Shown one piece after another: positions 1 through 8,942 of a stretch of DNA of 64,000 nucleotides. This DNA is from VYFG01 sp965248685 (GTDB lineage: Bacteria; Pseudomonadota; Gammaproteobacteria; Arenicellales; Poriferihabitantaceae), in assembly GCA_965248685.1 (NCBI GenBank), contig CBDFKC010000003.1, forward strand, positions 1,612,001 through 1,676,000, given 5' to 3'. The first letter of the stretch is position 1, and each line of letters opens with the position of its first letter. The notes beneath the pieces are model-generated. The model was not told the DNA's origin. It did no database searches and saw nothing but the letters and a program-made list of their open reading frames with translations. A program made the translations under genes and the position numbers.

Positions 1-2482
1 CGTATCCTTCGCCGGCTTGCATAAGTGCATACCACATTGCCAATCCATTGCGTCTGGCAACATTAATTTCAAAACTAAGTTCGCCGGTATAGCTTACCCT
101 GACAACCCTTGCGTCAAAACCGGCAACATTGCCATCACGAATGCCGAGAAAAGGAAAATTGCTAGGATTCAGGTCGATATCGGTACCAACAGCTTCCAGG
201 ACGTTCCTGGCAAGTGGTCCACAAACACAAATATTAGCCCATTGGTTAGTTACCACAGTGACATACACCTTCCACTGCGGATATTCGGTTTGTAACAGGC
301 GCTCCAGGTGCGCGTAGATCGTATCAGCGGTACCAGTGCCGGTAGACATCAGGTATCGATTTTGGTCTAACCGAAAGGTAACACCGTCATCCATCATACG
401 CCCATCTTCCTGCAGCATTAAACCAAACTTACCCTGTCCAATTGATAAATTGTCCCATCGGTTTGTGTACACCAGATTAAGTAGTTGCTCGACATCATCT
501 CCCGCAAGCTCAAGTTTTCCAAGGGGTGAACCATCATAAATTCCAACGGTATCGCGTACCGCCATAGCGGCGCGCATAATAGCGTCGTTATCGGTCTCAT
601 TAGCCTCGGGATACCAAAATGGTCGTCGATAATTGGCGCCAGCTTCATTCATCGCTGCCCCTGCTTTAATATGCCACTCAGTAATCGGGGTTCGCCGAAT
701 CGGGATTAATAATTCTTCGGTATCGCTTCCCGCAATGGCGGCGAAACTGATCGGTACATAGGGCGGGCGATAGGTCGTTGTGCCGATCTCATTGGGTTGA
801 CGTTGTAACTGGTTGGCAATATGGCCGATAACATTCGGATTACCTGACTTTCCCTGATCGGTTGCCATACCTGCGGTGGTATAGCGTTTGACGTGCTCCA
901 CTGAAACAAAATTCTCGCGTACAGCCAAACCTATATCAGCGGTGGTTACATCGTTCTGGAAATCAACAAAAGCCTTGTCCCCGGGCATTGGTTTTGCTCC
1001 CCAATCAGCTTGTATCCCGAGTGTGGTTTCACCGGAAGCGTTTGGGATCACGACCTTGTCGAATGAAATGTTAAGGGCTGTCAATGCCTCGGTCGCGGCC
1101 CGGCAGCCATCTTCAAGACATTGCGCGAGGGAAAATAATCCGGTTGCTGAACCCGCACTGGTTTCTGGCTGGACGCTTTTTCCGGGTAAAAAACACGCTT
1201 GATCTTCGTCGTATATTGGTTTCGCTCCCGACTGGGAATGCAAATGCACCGTGGGATTCCAACCGCCGGATAGACAAACCAGGTCACAAGATAGATTTCG
1301 GGAATTCTGGGGTTGACCCACGGGTGCTATGCAAACACCGGTAACCGATTTGACACCACTGGCCTTAATTACATAGTGGCCGGTAATCACCTCGATGCCG
1401 TTATTCTTTACTGAAGAAACTAACTCGGCATCAACGATTTGTCTGAGGTCTACGATGGCTGAAACCTCGACACCATTGTTCCTCAGAAAACTTGCCGGTT
1501 GATACGCACTATTATTATTAGTTATGACCACAGCGCTGCGACCGGACTTGACCGCATAACGGTATAAAAAGGTCGATGCGCTGGAAGTCGTCATTATCCC
1601 TGGCCGATCATTGTTACTAAACACCAGTGGGCGTTCGATACTGCCGGTGGCAAGAATTACCCGAGCTGCTCGAATCTTCCAGAATCGCTCTGTGACCCAG
1701 GACTGCCGAGGCGACCTTTCAACTACCGTGATCATATTATGATCGTAGTACCCTGCAGCAATGGAATTCGACAGGCGTAAAACCCTTGGGTTGAAGTCGA
1801 GGGTCGCCACCTCCTGGTCAATCCAGTCTTGTGCCGCGCCAGCATTGATTTGACTCGGTCCATTAAGCAAGGTACCTCCAGGTTGGGTTTGATTGTCGAC
1901 CAATACCACCCGGGCTGAGGTTTGTGCAGCTATTCTCGCTGCCGATAAACCCGCCGGACCGGCACCTACTATTAAAACCTCGCAGTGATGGTGGCGCTTT
2001 TCGTAACGACCTTTATCGAGCTTAACCGGATTGGTGCCGAGCCCGGCAAAGCGGCGAATTAACCGGGCGTATTCTTTCCACGGACGCCACATAAAGGTTT
2101 TGTAATAGAACCCTGCAGGAAATATGGGTGCCAGTAAAGTATTTATCGCACCGATATCGAAATTTACCGACGGCCAGCAATTAATACTGTGGGCCTGTAA
2201 ACCATCGACCAACGGACATTGGGTCGCCTGCACGTTAGGCTCTTCTGTTGGCGCCATCAACTGAACCAGGGCGTTGGTTTCTTCAACCCCGGCGCTCATC
2301 AATCCTCTGGGGCGGTGGTATTTAAAACTTCGCCCGATAAGGCGAATATTATTGGCTAGTAAGGCGGAGGCCAGGGTGTCGCCCTGGTATCCCTTATAGC
2401 TTCGTCCATTAAAAATGAATGTTAACGGCCGATCACGATCGATATTGCCGCCGCCAGGCAGTCGCATTGAATTTTTAACCAT
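1..2482 (-). CDS. soxA: Sarcosine oxidase alpha subunit, 3' end beyond the window
   Basis: Large subunit of heterotetrameric sarcosine oxidase, which oxidatively demethylates sarcosine to glycine in the cytoplasm and passes the one-carbon unit to tetrahydrofolate. About 827 codons are visible without a stop and the gene runs off base 1. The N-terminal domain carries the family's RSFKYHRPRG stretch near residue 51. A dinucleotide-binding GxGxxG follows at residues 173-178, and a GcvT-like folate-binding fold starts near residue 600 (around base 690). The ATG at 2482 lies inside the last codons of soxD, an 8-nt overlap that implies translational coupling. The gamma subunit gene would be expected to the left, outside the window. 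Family call is firm. Confidence 0.95.
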   Translation of the reverse strand, partial: MVKNSMRLPGGGNIDRDRPLTFIFNGRSYKGYQGDTLASALLANNIRLIGRSFKYHRPRGLMSAGVEETNALVQLMAPTEEPNVQATQCPLVDGLQAHSINCWPSVNFDIGAINTLLAPIFPAGFYYKTFMWRPWKEYARLIRRFAGLGTNPVKLDKGRYEKRHHHCEVLIVGAGPAGLSAARIAAQTSARVVLVDNQTQPGGTLLNGPSQINAGAAQDWIDQEVATLDFNPRVLRLSNSIAAGYYDHNMITVVERSPRQSWVTERFWKIRAARVILATGSIERPLVFSNNDRPGIMTTSSASTFLYRYAVKSGRSAVVITNNNSAYQPASFLRNNGVEVSAIVDLRQIVDAELVSSVKNNGIEVITGHYVIKASGVKSVTGVCIAPVGQPQNSRNLSCDLVCLSGGWNPTVHLHSQSGAKPIYDEDQACFLPGKSVQPETSAGSATGLFSLAQCLEDGCRAATEALTALNISFDKVVIPNASGETTLGIQADWGAKPMPGDKAFVDFQNDVTTADIGLAVRENFVSVEHVKRYTTAGMATDQGKSGNPNVIGHIANQLQRQPNEIGTTTYRPPYVPISFAAIAGSDTEELLIPIRRTPITEWHIKAGAAMNEAGANYRRPFWYPEANETDNDAIMRAAMAVRDTVGIYDGSPLGKLELAGDDVEQLLNLVYTNRWDNLSIGQGKFGLMLQEDGRMMDDGVTFRLDQNRYLMSTGTGTADTIYAHLERLLQTEYPQWKVYVTVVTNQWANICVCGPLARNVLEAVGTDIDLNPSNFPFLGIRDGNVAGFDARVVRVSYTGELSFEINVARRNGLAMWYALMQAGEGY

Positions 2483-2753
2483 GCTCATCACCTTCACGGA
2501 CTACTGGTGACAACGATTTGATTTCATGGGTAACGTTATTGCGATTTATTTCAAACCACTGTCCGCACCCTTTGTGGTGCCACCAGCGTTCCCGCACCCA
2601 GCCTTTGGTATTGGTGTTGTTGTATAGATAGTCGGTCCATTGTGATTCTGACAGCGTTGCAGGATCCTTTGGTCGTACCCGATCAGCATCGCCCGCGCAG
2701 ACGAATTCGTCTTCGTTTCGGTTTCCACAAAAGGGGCAGGGAACTAACAGCAT
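2475..2753 (-). CDS. soxD: Sarcosine oxidase delta subunit
   Basis: Small zinc-binding subunit (92 aa) of heterotetrameric sarcosine oxidase. The N-terminal CPFCG and the downstream HHKGCGQWF stretch supply the Cys/His zinc ligands typical of SoxD, and the length matches the family. It lies between soxB and soxA, the standard order, and its 3' end overlaps the soxA start by 8 nt. It has no enzymatic role of its own; in this family it helps hold the alpha-beta interface together. Confidence 0.95.
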   Translation of the reverse strand: MLLVPCPFCGNRNEDEFVCAGDADRVRPKDPATLSESQWTDYLYNNTNTKGWVRERWWHHKGCGQWFEINRNNVTHEIKSLSPVVREGDEHG

Positions 2754-2863
2754 GATTTAAGTGAACCCTCTGACAGGCTCGGACAAGTCATTTTGCGATA
2801 AGATGATTGCCAAATCGAGGCAACGTAGAGGTCGAATAATTCTCGTTCAAGCGGGTCGATCAT
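2744..2863 (-). CDS. Possible 39-aa protein between soxB and soxD
   Basis: The 137-nt gap between soxB and soxD holds an open frame from an ATG at 2863 to a TAG at 2744-2746. It would encode 39 residues beginning MIDPLERELFDLYVAS and would overlap the soxD start codon by 10 nt. It is too short for routine gene calling. The overlap with soxD resembles the overlaps used elsewhere in this operon, which favours translation. No strong Shine-Dalgarno is seen before the ATG and no family is recognised, so it may instead be a leader that couples soxD translation, or chance. Confidence 0.35.
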   Translation of the reverse strand: MIDPLERELFDLYVASIWQSSYRKMTCPSLSEGSLKSCC

Positions 2864-2890
2864 ATCTTTTGTGGGGCTGCGTTTTGAGAA

Positions 2891-4141
2891 CTATCTGTTA
2901 GCAGAGACGCCGCCTTCCGGGATCAATCGACCATGATTAAATCGATTGAGTTCATATTCTGCGGCCAAGTGATGGGGTTCATCTTTTGCGATTAGATGGG
3001 CAAACGTCTTTGCCGCGGCTGGTGTAGTCTTAAATCCACCCGAACCCGCTAAATCCACATAAAACCCTTTAAGGTCGGTGCGGGAAATTACCGGACTTCC
3101 GTCGTAAACCATATCGAGCATTCCGGCCCAATGCCTGAGCAATTTAAGTCGCCGGAAGCTTGGAAATACCTCCAGCATGGCAGCGGTGGCGTCTTCGATA
3201 ATCGGAAAGGTGCCGCGCTGGGCATAGGATGGATAAGGGTCGCAACCCTGGCCAACAACGATTTCGCCTTTGTCAGATTGCATCAGGTAGGTGCCAAAAT
3301 AGCTTCGTATCACCACAATCTCGTTAAGAATCGGTTTAATCGGTTCTGATACCCATGCCTGCAACGGTTGCGTCACAATCGGTAGCCTGATTCCTGCCAT
3401 ACCTGCTACCACGCTGCCATGGCCAGCAACAGCCATTCCAACTTTTTTAGATCTAATCGTACCGCGCGTGGTTTCTACACCGGTTATGGCGCCATCTTTT
3501 CGCAAAATTCCCGTGACTTCACAATTTTGAATAATATCCACGCCACGGCTGTCCGCAGAGCGGGCAAATCCCCAGGCCACTGCGTCATGCCTGACCATTG
3601 ACGCTCGGGGTTGGTAGACCGCGCCATGAATCGGCATCCGCATTTTTTCTGATGGCTGAAAAATGGGGATCCTTTTACGCACCTCATCCAATCCGATAAT
3701 GCGATAATTGGCACCATAAATATGCATGGTATTCGCCATTTGCATGGCAATACGATTGACCGCGGAACTCTGGATAAAAGTGATCATGCCGCGTTCGTTG
3801 GCCATGATGTTGTAATTCAACTCCTTGGCCAGATTGTGATAAAGGTCCAGGGAAAATTCGTGAAACGGTACACTCGGTTCCCGTAAAAAATTCGACCGCA
3901 CCGTCATGGTATTGCGCCCGGTGTTGCCGCCCCCAATCCAACCCTTTTCCAGCACCGCAATATTAGTCAATCCATGATCTTTTGCCAGATAGTGAGCGGC
4001 GCCCAATCCGTGCCCCCCGCCGCCGATAATGATGGCGTCGTATTGCTTTTTTGGATCAGGACTGCGCCAGGCTTTTTGCCAGTTACGGTGATGACTGACC
4101 GCGTTGCGCAGCAAACTGAAAATTGAATAATGTTGCATCAA
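2891..4141 (-). CDS. soxB: Sarcosine oxidase beta subunit
   Basis: Catalytic flavoprotein subunit (416 aa) of heterotetrameric sarcosine oxidase. It binds FAD and shares a covalent FMN with the alpha subunit. The FAD Rossmann motif IIIGGGGHGLGAA lies at about residues 37-49. The ARHDAVAW-like segment (here MVRHDAVAW) places His185 at the covalent FMN site of the family. The C-terminal segment YVDLAGSGGFKTTPAA is also typical. It is first in the operon, followed by the small open frame, soxD and soxA. A 27-bp palindrome lies 33 nt upstream of its start. Confidence 0.96.
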   Translation of the reverse strand: MMQHYSIFSLLRNAVSHHRNWQKAWRSPDPKKQYDAIIIGGGGHGLGAAHYLAKDHGLTNIAVLEKGWIGGGNTGRNTMTVRSNFLREPSVPFHEFSLDLYHNLAKELNYNIMANERGMITFIQSSAVNRIAMQMANTMHIYGANYRIIGLDEVRKRIPIFQPSEKMRMPIHGAVYQPRASMVRHDAVAWGFARSADSRGVDIIQNCEVTGILRKDGAITGVETTRGTIRSKKVGMAVAGHGSVVAGMAGIRLPIVTQPLQAWVSEPIKPILNEIVVIRSYFGTYLMQSDKGEIVVGQGCDPYPSYAQRGTFPIIEDATAAMLEVFPSFRRLKLLRHWAGMLDMVYDGSPVISRTDLKGFYVDLAGSGGFKTTPAAAKTFAHLIAKDEPHHLAAEYELNRFNHGRLIPEGGVSANR

Positions 4142-4173
4142 TAGAAAATATCACACCCGAATTCGGTTCGTCA

Positions 4174-4200
4174 CTATCTATGTCAAATTGATATAGATAG
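4174..4200. promoter_or_regulatory. 27-bp palindrome upstream of the sox operon
   Basis: The left arm CTATCTATGTCAA and the right arm TTGATATAGATAG are inverted around a single central A, with only one mismatched pair (G opposite T). It sits 33-59 nt before the soxB start codon, where a regulator would control the minus-strand operon. The size and symmetry suit a dimeric regulator. The cognate regulator is not identified. Confidence 0.7.
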
Positions 4201-4314
4201 CTTGGTAACAGCCATAGAAAACATAATCCAGATAAATTAAGCGAAAAATCAAAATCAAGGGAGCGCTACGACGCCTTCACGGTATCTGGTTTTGTGCGCG
4301 GTCCGGTTAAATAT

Positions 4315-4797
4315 TTACGATGGATCGGCATCACAATATTCACCATTGCGAGCTGATCGAAAATGCTCTTGCCAGAGCGTGTCCAGTGACTCAGCAATGT
4401 GACCTGGCATCATTACACCGGAACCTTGAATGGTCCAATGCATTTGGTTAAACGGTGGCAAAGCAAGCCGCTCAAGCTCAATGATTGGCTCGACATCCGG
4501 GTCCAGCAATTCATTCAGCGCAAGGTCGACGCAGCGGGTCATTTTGCCCTGGGCACGTTTAGTTTCATTCCAATGGGAATCGAGGTAGGATGTCGTTAAC
4601 GCTGACCCGCATGCAAATATTCCCTTGGGTGGAATACCCAGTCTGATAAAAAACAGCCGATCACCGGGCTCCACCGCTTTGGACATCATTCCCCATTGAG
4701 TAATAGCCGGTTGGTTCGACGCCAGTTGGCGCATTAGTTCCGGGCGTTCCCGCCAGGGCGCGCGACGCGGATTCCAGGCAAGCAGAAACGTCACCAT
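4315..4797 (-). CDS. EVE/PUA-like domain protein
   Basis: Small soluble protein (160 aa). The start MVTFLLAWNPRR, the central GDRLFFIRLG and GIFACG, the HW pair (SHWNE) and the C-terminal WTIQGSGVMM follow the layout of EVE-like (YTH/PUA-related) domains. These are often found alone or fused to HNH nucleases and bind modified bases. No nuclease domain is attached here. It is divergent from the TauE exporter with only 35 nt between start codons, so both promoters must overlap. The molecular function is unknown; the domain call is from motif recognition only. Confidence 0.6.
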   Translation of the reverse strand: MVTFLLAWNPRRAPWRERPELMRQLASNQPAITQWGMMSKAVEPGDRLFFIRLGIPPKGIFACGSALTTSYLDSHWNETKRAQGKMTRCVDLALNELLDPDVEPIIELERLALPPFNQMHWTIQGSGVMMPGHIAESLDTLWQEHFRSARNGEYCDADPS

Positions 4798-4832
4798 ATC
4801 AACAATAACCCAGGATAAAAGCAGGCAATTTC

Positions 4833-5558
4833 ATGGTAAGCAGCGAATTGGGAATGACTGTGACGGCAGTGGTGTCATTGGGTGCTGGACTGGTTCGAGG
4901 CTTTACCGGTTTCGGTGGCCCCGCGTTTATGCTGGCGATTTTGACCATATTCTATACCCCGGTGGCGATTATCGGAAAAATTCTGGTGGTCGATCTTTCA
5001 TCCAGCTTCTACCTATTTTTTCAGTGCTTTCGTCAGATTGACTGGAAGTCAACCGCCTGTTTGTCTATTCCGACAATTATTATGATGCCGCTGGGCCAGT
5101 GGTTACTAGTGGAGTTAGAGCCTTCGCTGGTACGACGATTGATTGCCAGTATTATTCTGTTGTCCTGTGCCATTATGCTTTGTGGATTCAGATACAAAAA
5201 ACCCCTTAACGCGCCTGCTATGATGTTGGTGGGCGCGATAGCCGGTGTGGTTTTTGGCGGTACCTATATTGCGCTTATTGTTGTAGTTGCGATTCTGTTG
5301 GGGCCGTATGACAAAAATATCTCCCGAACCCTGATTATCTCCTGGGCGTTTATCGTATCGATCTGGTACGGGGTTATTTCAATTGCCAGTGGCACAACTG
5401 GTGTTAGTGACTTGATTGTCGCATGGCCCGGCGCCGTGCTTTATTTTATCGGAGTTTGGTTTGGTTCGCGCTGGTTTAAAAAAACTGCCGAGACGCGTTA
5501 CAGAAATGTAGCGTTGATTACGCTATTGATGCTCTCGTTTCTAAGCTTTCTGAACTAA
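4833..5558 (+). CDS. TauE/SafE family sulfite/organosulfonate exporter (first copy)
   Basis: Integral membrane protein (241 aa) with about eight hydrophobic segments. The N-terminal GLVRGFTGFGGPA and the mid-protein repeat GAIAGVVFGG are the duplicated glycine-rich signatures of the TauE/SafE family. Members export sulfite, sulfoacetate or related anions. A second member lies at 56028-56732, downstream of dmdA. The substrate is not fixed by sequence, but sulfite is plausible given the desulfinase and sulfonate genes in the window. Confidence 0.8.
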   Translation: MVSSELGMTVTAVVSLGAGLVRGFTGFGGPAFMLAILTIFYTPVAIIGKILVVDLSSSFYLFFQCFRQIDWKSTACLSIPTIIMMPLGQWLLVELEPSLVRRLIASIILLSCAIMLCGFRYKKPLNAPAMMLVGAIAGVVFGGTYIALIVVVAILLGPYDKNISRTLIISWAFIVSIWYGVISIASGTTGVSDLIVAWPGAVLYFIGVWFGSRWFKKTAETRYRNVALITLLMLSFLSFLN

Positions 5559-5629
5559 TCTATAGATTTGATGAGCCTGGCCCAAGAAATCGGTTAGCCA
5601 TTGGCCGCAATCACAATTATAGCCGGGGG

Positions 5630-5830
5630 ATGTCCTTACGTCCGGAATTTATCAAACTAAGTAGTCTCAACCTACCGCCGGATGCCGACAAGATCAATTT
5701 AGCGGAAGGTCAAGCCCTCGTGAAGTCCTTCGCCGGCAATCTGGTAGAAATCATCGTGGAGATGGCGGATGGCAGCGAGATACATGTTGAAGACCGACCA
5801 CAAAACCATTCCAGCGAACCCGGAGATTGA
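5630..5830 (+). CDS. Small hypothetical protein
   Basis: Open frame of 66 residues beginning MSLRPEFIKLSSLN, with a basic-hydrophobic N-terminus and an acidic C-terminal half. It has no signal peptide, membrane segment or recognised domain. It is the first frame of a same-strand run leading to the two tandem paralogues. The G-run touches the ATG directly, which is poor ribosome-site spacing, so the start or the gene itself may be wrong. Confidence 0.4.
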   Translation: MSLRPEFIKLSSLNLPPDADKINLAEGQALVKSFAGNLVEIIVEMADGSEIHVEDRPQNHSSEPGD

Positions 5831-5892
5831 GTTAGACTGGAATGCTCTCGACAAGATCCCATACTACTTACCCATTAAACCGCTGTTAGTTT

Positions 5893-6510
5893 ATGACTCA
5901 ACGAATTCCAGTTAACCCGGGCGATGTAGAATGGTGCGGTGATAATCCTGGGATCTATCTGAAAACAGATCCCAGTGGAGACTGGTCTGTCCTTGCCATT
6001 TTTTTTCGCATAATGTTGTCGCCCCATGGGCGAGGTCATACCATGATCATACTGGATCAACCAGATACGGCAACGGGCTACCCTGAATCCAATAATATTT
6101 GTTTCACCGATAATCCAACGTTGACCGAATATTTATTATCTGAGTTTATGTCGAAATTCCCTTCATTTAAGGGGAAGGTCGGACTTGACGGTATGACCAG
6201 GGTGCCGCTGGACAGCGTGCGCTATGAAGGGGATATGAAAACGGTCTACAGGGAAATTGTAAGCAGCGCTGATGTCGAGGCGGTTATGCAATGGGAAAAC
6301 ATGGGTGAACCTTTTGCGGTTGAAGTCGGGCCTGAAAACTGTGCCACCGGTGCACATGATATGTATAGCGTTTTCCTTGAAGCGGGCGATGCCAGTATTT
6401 CGGTGAATGGAAATCGCCTCGAGGGTCAGGTAGTCGATCGACAATTTTTTGGTAAAACCATGAGTACCGCATTTCTCGCTATTTCCGAAACCTGGGTTAC
6501 GCCGGGTTAA
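5893..6510 (+). CDS. Hypothetical protein, first of a tandem paralogue pair
   Basis: A 205-aa soluble protein of no family that I recognise. It is clearly homologous to the next gene. Shared blocks are PG-V-W-G-NPGI-LK-DP-G-WS near residues 8-31, FFRI--SP-GRG near 37-48, and the C-terminal F-SETW. The pair therefore arose by tandem duplication. Both lack signal peptides, membrane segments and Cys-rich motifs. They precede a DUF1116 protein and an amidase remnant on the same strand, so they may belong to the same amide or carbamoyl pathway, but that is only positional. Confidence 0.75.
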   Translation: MTQRIPVNPGDVEWCGDNPGIYLKTDPSGDWSVLAIFFRIMLSPHGRGHTMIILDQPDTATGYPESNNICFTDNPTLTEYLLSEFMSKFPSFKGKVGLDGMTRVPLDSVRYEGDMKTVYREIVSSADVEAVMQWENMGEPFAVEVGPENCATGAHDMYSVFLEAGDASISVNGNRLEGQVVDRQFFGKTMSTAFLAISETWVTPG

Positions 6511-6537
6511 TTTGTCTAATTCTGCAGGTTGAAAACT

Positions 6538-7170
6538 ATGCCACTGGAACATCCGATACACCCGGGTAGAGTTGTTTGGACCGGCGAAAATCCAGGTATC
6601 TTGCTCAAGCAAGATCCCGATGGGCCGTGGTCAGCTATGGCGCTATTTTTTCGGATATTCTGGTCCCCTGCCGGGCGCGGCACCGCCTTGTTGATGTATG
6701 AAAACCCAAATGTTGTCGAAAGTTTGCCAGCTATGGCCAATATTATGTTGTCGGATAATCGCCCGATGGCGCAGTTTTTGCTCGATAACTTTATCGCAAA
6801 GTTATTGGCTTTCGGAGGCGCGCCGGCATTTTCAGCTCTCCAGCACGTTGATATTACAGAATCTTATACGGTGGGTGATCCTCGCTCCCGCTACAGTGAA
6901 GTTATCAAGTCAGACAATCTGGAAATTGAATTGACCTGGGGTGGATTGGGTAAACCGATTGCATTGGAGTTGCCGGCGGAATTAACTGGTGGTAAGGAAC
7001 ATGAGGCCTATAATGTTTTGGTTGAAAGTCGGCAACCTGAAATCAAACTAAATGGCAGAATATTGCCCGGTCAACCGGTTGCGCGGGAACAGGCAGGAAT
7101 AAAAACAACCAGCGCGTTTCTTTATTTTTCTGAGACCTGGATCGATCCAGTGGATACTTCCGGATCCTGA
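6538..7170 (+). CDS. Hypothetical protein, second of a tandem paralogue pair
   Basis: A 210-aa paralogue of the preceding gene, starting 28 nt after it. The ATG at 6538 (MPLEHPIHPG) is preferred over an in-frame TTG nine nt upstream, because it aligns with the partner's N-terminus. Conserved blocks are WTGENPGILLKQDPDGPWS, FFRIFWSPAGRG and YFSETW. The central region, with YTVGDPRSRYSEVIKSDNL, aligns with VRYEGDMKTVYREIVSSAD in the partner. Divergence is high enough to suggest an old duplication with distinct roles or a heteromeric complex. Confidence 0.75.
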   Translation: MPLEHPIHPGRVVWTGENPGILLKQDPDGPWSAMALFFRIFWSPAGRGTALLMYENPNVVESLPAMANIMLSDNRPMAQFLLDNFIAKLLAFGGAPAFSALQHVDITESYTVGDPRSRYSEVIKSDNLEIELTWGGLGKPIALELPAELTGGKEHEAYNVLVESRQPEIKLNGRILPGQPVAREQAGIKTTSAFLYFSETWIDPVDTSGS

Positions 7171-7207
7171 TTCGGCATCTGCAGTAGCTGTAAGTGGATA
7201 GTCTCCC

Positions 7208-8404
7208 ATGACCCATCATTCGATAACACCAGCGGATCAGCAGGCCCTTCAACGGCTAATTGCCGTAGTGCCGGAATGGACGGCAATGGAGACCGCGGCT
7301 GCTCTGACCAGCTGCGCCGACAACGTCCTGTTACACGCGGGCCCGGCCTTCAATGAAGCGCAAGAAATTACTGCGCCCATATTAAATTCCGCGCGGGTGG
7401 CTTCGGTTTTTCAGGGGCTGGCGAAGGATTTTGATGATGCCAGGCAGAAGATTGATGGCGGAGAGATCGTGCTACAACCGGCCCAGGATCATGGCGTGGT
7501 TACGCCATTAGCGTCAGTGGTTTCGATGGCGATGCCGCTGCATGTTGTTAGTGATTCAAGGCATCCGGATAATCGCGCGTTTGCCCCGATTAACGGTGGT
7601 GGTGGGCCAGCCATGCGGCTGGGACTTTGCAGCCAGGCAGTATTGGATCACTTGCGTTGGATCAATGGTGAATTTGCCGACCAACTTATTCCTTTGCTGT
7701 CCGATGAAATTAATCTTCTCGAAATAGCCAGCAGGTCTTTATCTTCAGGGGATGATTGCCACGGTCGTACCCTTGAAGCAACCAAGATTTTAGCGGACAG
7801 ACTGGGTCCAGGACTGGATCCAGTAGCTCGACAGTTTTTAAAAAATGGGCCAAGTTTTTTTCTGAACCTGTGGATGGCCGCGGTCAAATGTATGATGCAA
7901 GCCGGGGACGGCGTTAAAGGCAGTAGCTTAATTACCGGGGCTGGGGCGAATGGTCGCGAGACTGGTATCAAAATATCGGGATTGAAGGGGCGGTGGTTTA
8001 CCGCCCATGCTGAGCCTCCCCATGGCAGTCTCGTTGTTGACGTTGCCGGGTCGCGCAAACTTGGGGCTATAGGAGACAGTGCGGTGGTTGATGGGCTCGG
8101 TCTGGGCGCGATGTCAATGAACCTTGCACCGGCCCAGAAAGCCGGTCTTGGGGCTTATATGCCATCAGGTGGATTCAATTTACCAGAGAAAATTCTGTCG
8201 ATAGTACACCCGGGTTTCGGTGATATTGGGTTACGCGTAGGGACCCTTGCCCGAATTGTGTGTGAATCCGGTCGATTGCCGGTGGTAAGTCTGGGTGTGC
8301 TGGACAATACGGGTGAACTCGGTAGATTGGGTGGAGGAATCTTTATCCAGCCGTCAGCGTTGTTTGAACAGGCAATCGCGGCACTCGATTCAGCCACTAG
8401 CTAA
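7208..8404 (+). CDS. DUF1116 family protein (AllG/YlbE-like)
   Basis: A 398-aa protein with the family blocks PINGGGGPAMRLG, NGPSFFLNLWMAA, GANGRETGIKISG, WFTAHAEPPHG and a glycine-rich C-terminal LGVLDNTGELGRLGGGI. In Escherichia coli the DUF1116 protein AllG (YlbE) works with AllF (FdrA) and AllH as an oxamate carbamoyltransferase in allantoin catabolism. Neither AllF- nor AllH-like genes nor a carbamate kinase is adjacent here, so the reaction cannot be assigned. The gene follows the two unknown paralogues and is followed 22 nt later by a broken amidase, suggesting a partly lost amide-nitrogen pathway. Confidence 0.7.
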   Translation: MTHHSITPADQQALQRLIAVVPEWTAMETAAALTSCADNVLLHAGPAFNEAQEITAPILNSARVASVFQGLAKDFDDARQKIDGGEIVLQPAQDHGVVTPLASVVSMAMPLHVVSDSRHPDNRAFAPINGGGGPAMRLGLCSQAVLDHLRWINGEFADQLIPLLSDEINLLEIASRSLSSGDDCHGRTLEATKILADRLGPGLDPVARQFLKNGPSFFLNLWMAAVKCMMQAGDGVKGSSLITGAGANGRETGIKISGLKGRWFTAHAEPPHGSLVVDVAGSRKLGAIGDSAVVDGLGLGAMSMNLAPAQKAGLGAYMPSGGFNLPEKILSIVHPGFGDIGLRVGTLARIVCESGRLPVVSLGVLDNTGELGRLGGGIFIQPSALFEQAIAALDSATS

Positions 8405-8426
8405 CCAACTCTGCTAGCTAACCATC

Positions 8427-8942
8427 ATGGAGTCCGCGCTTAACCGATTAAGTTTGTACGGGTTATTGATGTTGATTAAAGATAGTCGAGTCTCCGCATT
8501 TGAAGTAGCAACGGACTGCGTCAACCAAATATTAGACCGGGAGCCCAGGGTCAAGGCTTTTTCCTATTTCGACCCTGAAGCCGTGCTGGAGGTTGCTAGG
8601 TGCCAGGATAACCAAAACGTCAATGCAGCCTTGCAAGGAATTCCAATTGGGGTCAAGGATATTATCGATGTAAAGGATTGGCCCAGTACCTGGGGATCGG
8701 CAATTTACGCTGACCGTATGCCCCATTGGGATGCCAGCTGCGTGGCTTTGACCCGGACCGCGGGGGCTAATATTTTTGGTAAGACCGTGACCACCGAATT
8801 TGCCTATTTTTACCCCGGTAAAACCGTTAATCCTCATAATCCGGCGCATACCCCCGGGAGGGTCCTCTATGGGTCAGGTATCCACGAGGACTATTTCAAG
8901 ATTCAATTGGCTGTCTGGGGCGGGAATGGAGCGACGATATAA
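8427..8942 (+). pseudogene. Truncated amidase-signature enzyme remnant
   Basis: The first 144 residues match the N-terminus of amidase-signature hydrolases (GatA/AtzF type), with GIPIGVKDIIDV carrying the catalytic Lys77 and ending NPHNPAHTPG. At about base 8858 the frame is lost. The other frame reads GGSSMGQ, the beginning of the GGSSSGSAAAVA motif, and then homology ends entirely. The cis-Ser and nucleophile Ser regions, some 300 residues, are absent. The frame closes at 8942 after 27 unrelated residues, and nothing gene-like lies between there and the ArsR promoter at 9142. A frameshift plus deletion is the simplest reading, and the cassette that follows may mark the breakpoint. Confidence 0.85.

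Noticed and set aside
17..1344. Several plus- and minus-strand frames of 60-104 codons at the left end
   Set aside because: All lie within the continuous soxA reading frame, which is open to the window edge and matches the family throughout.
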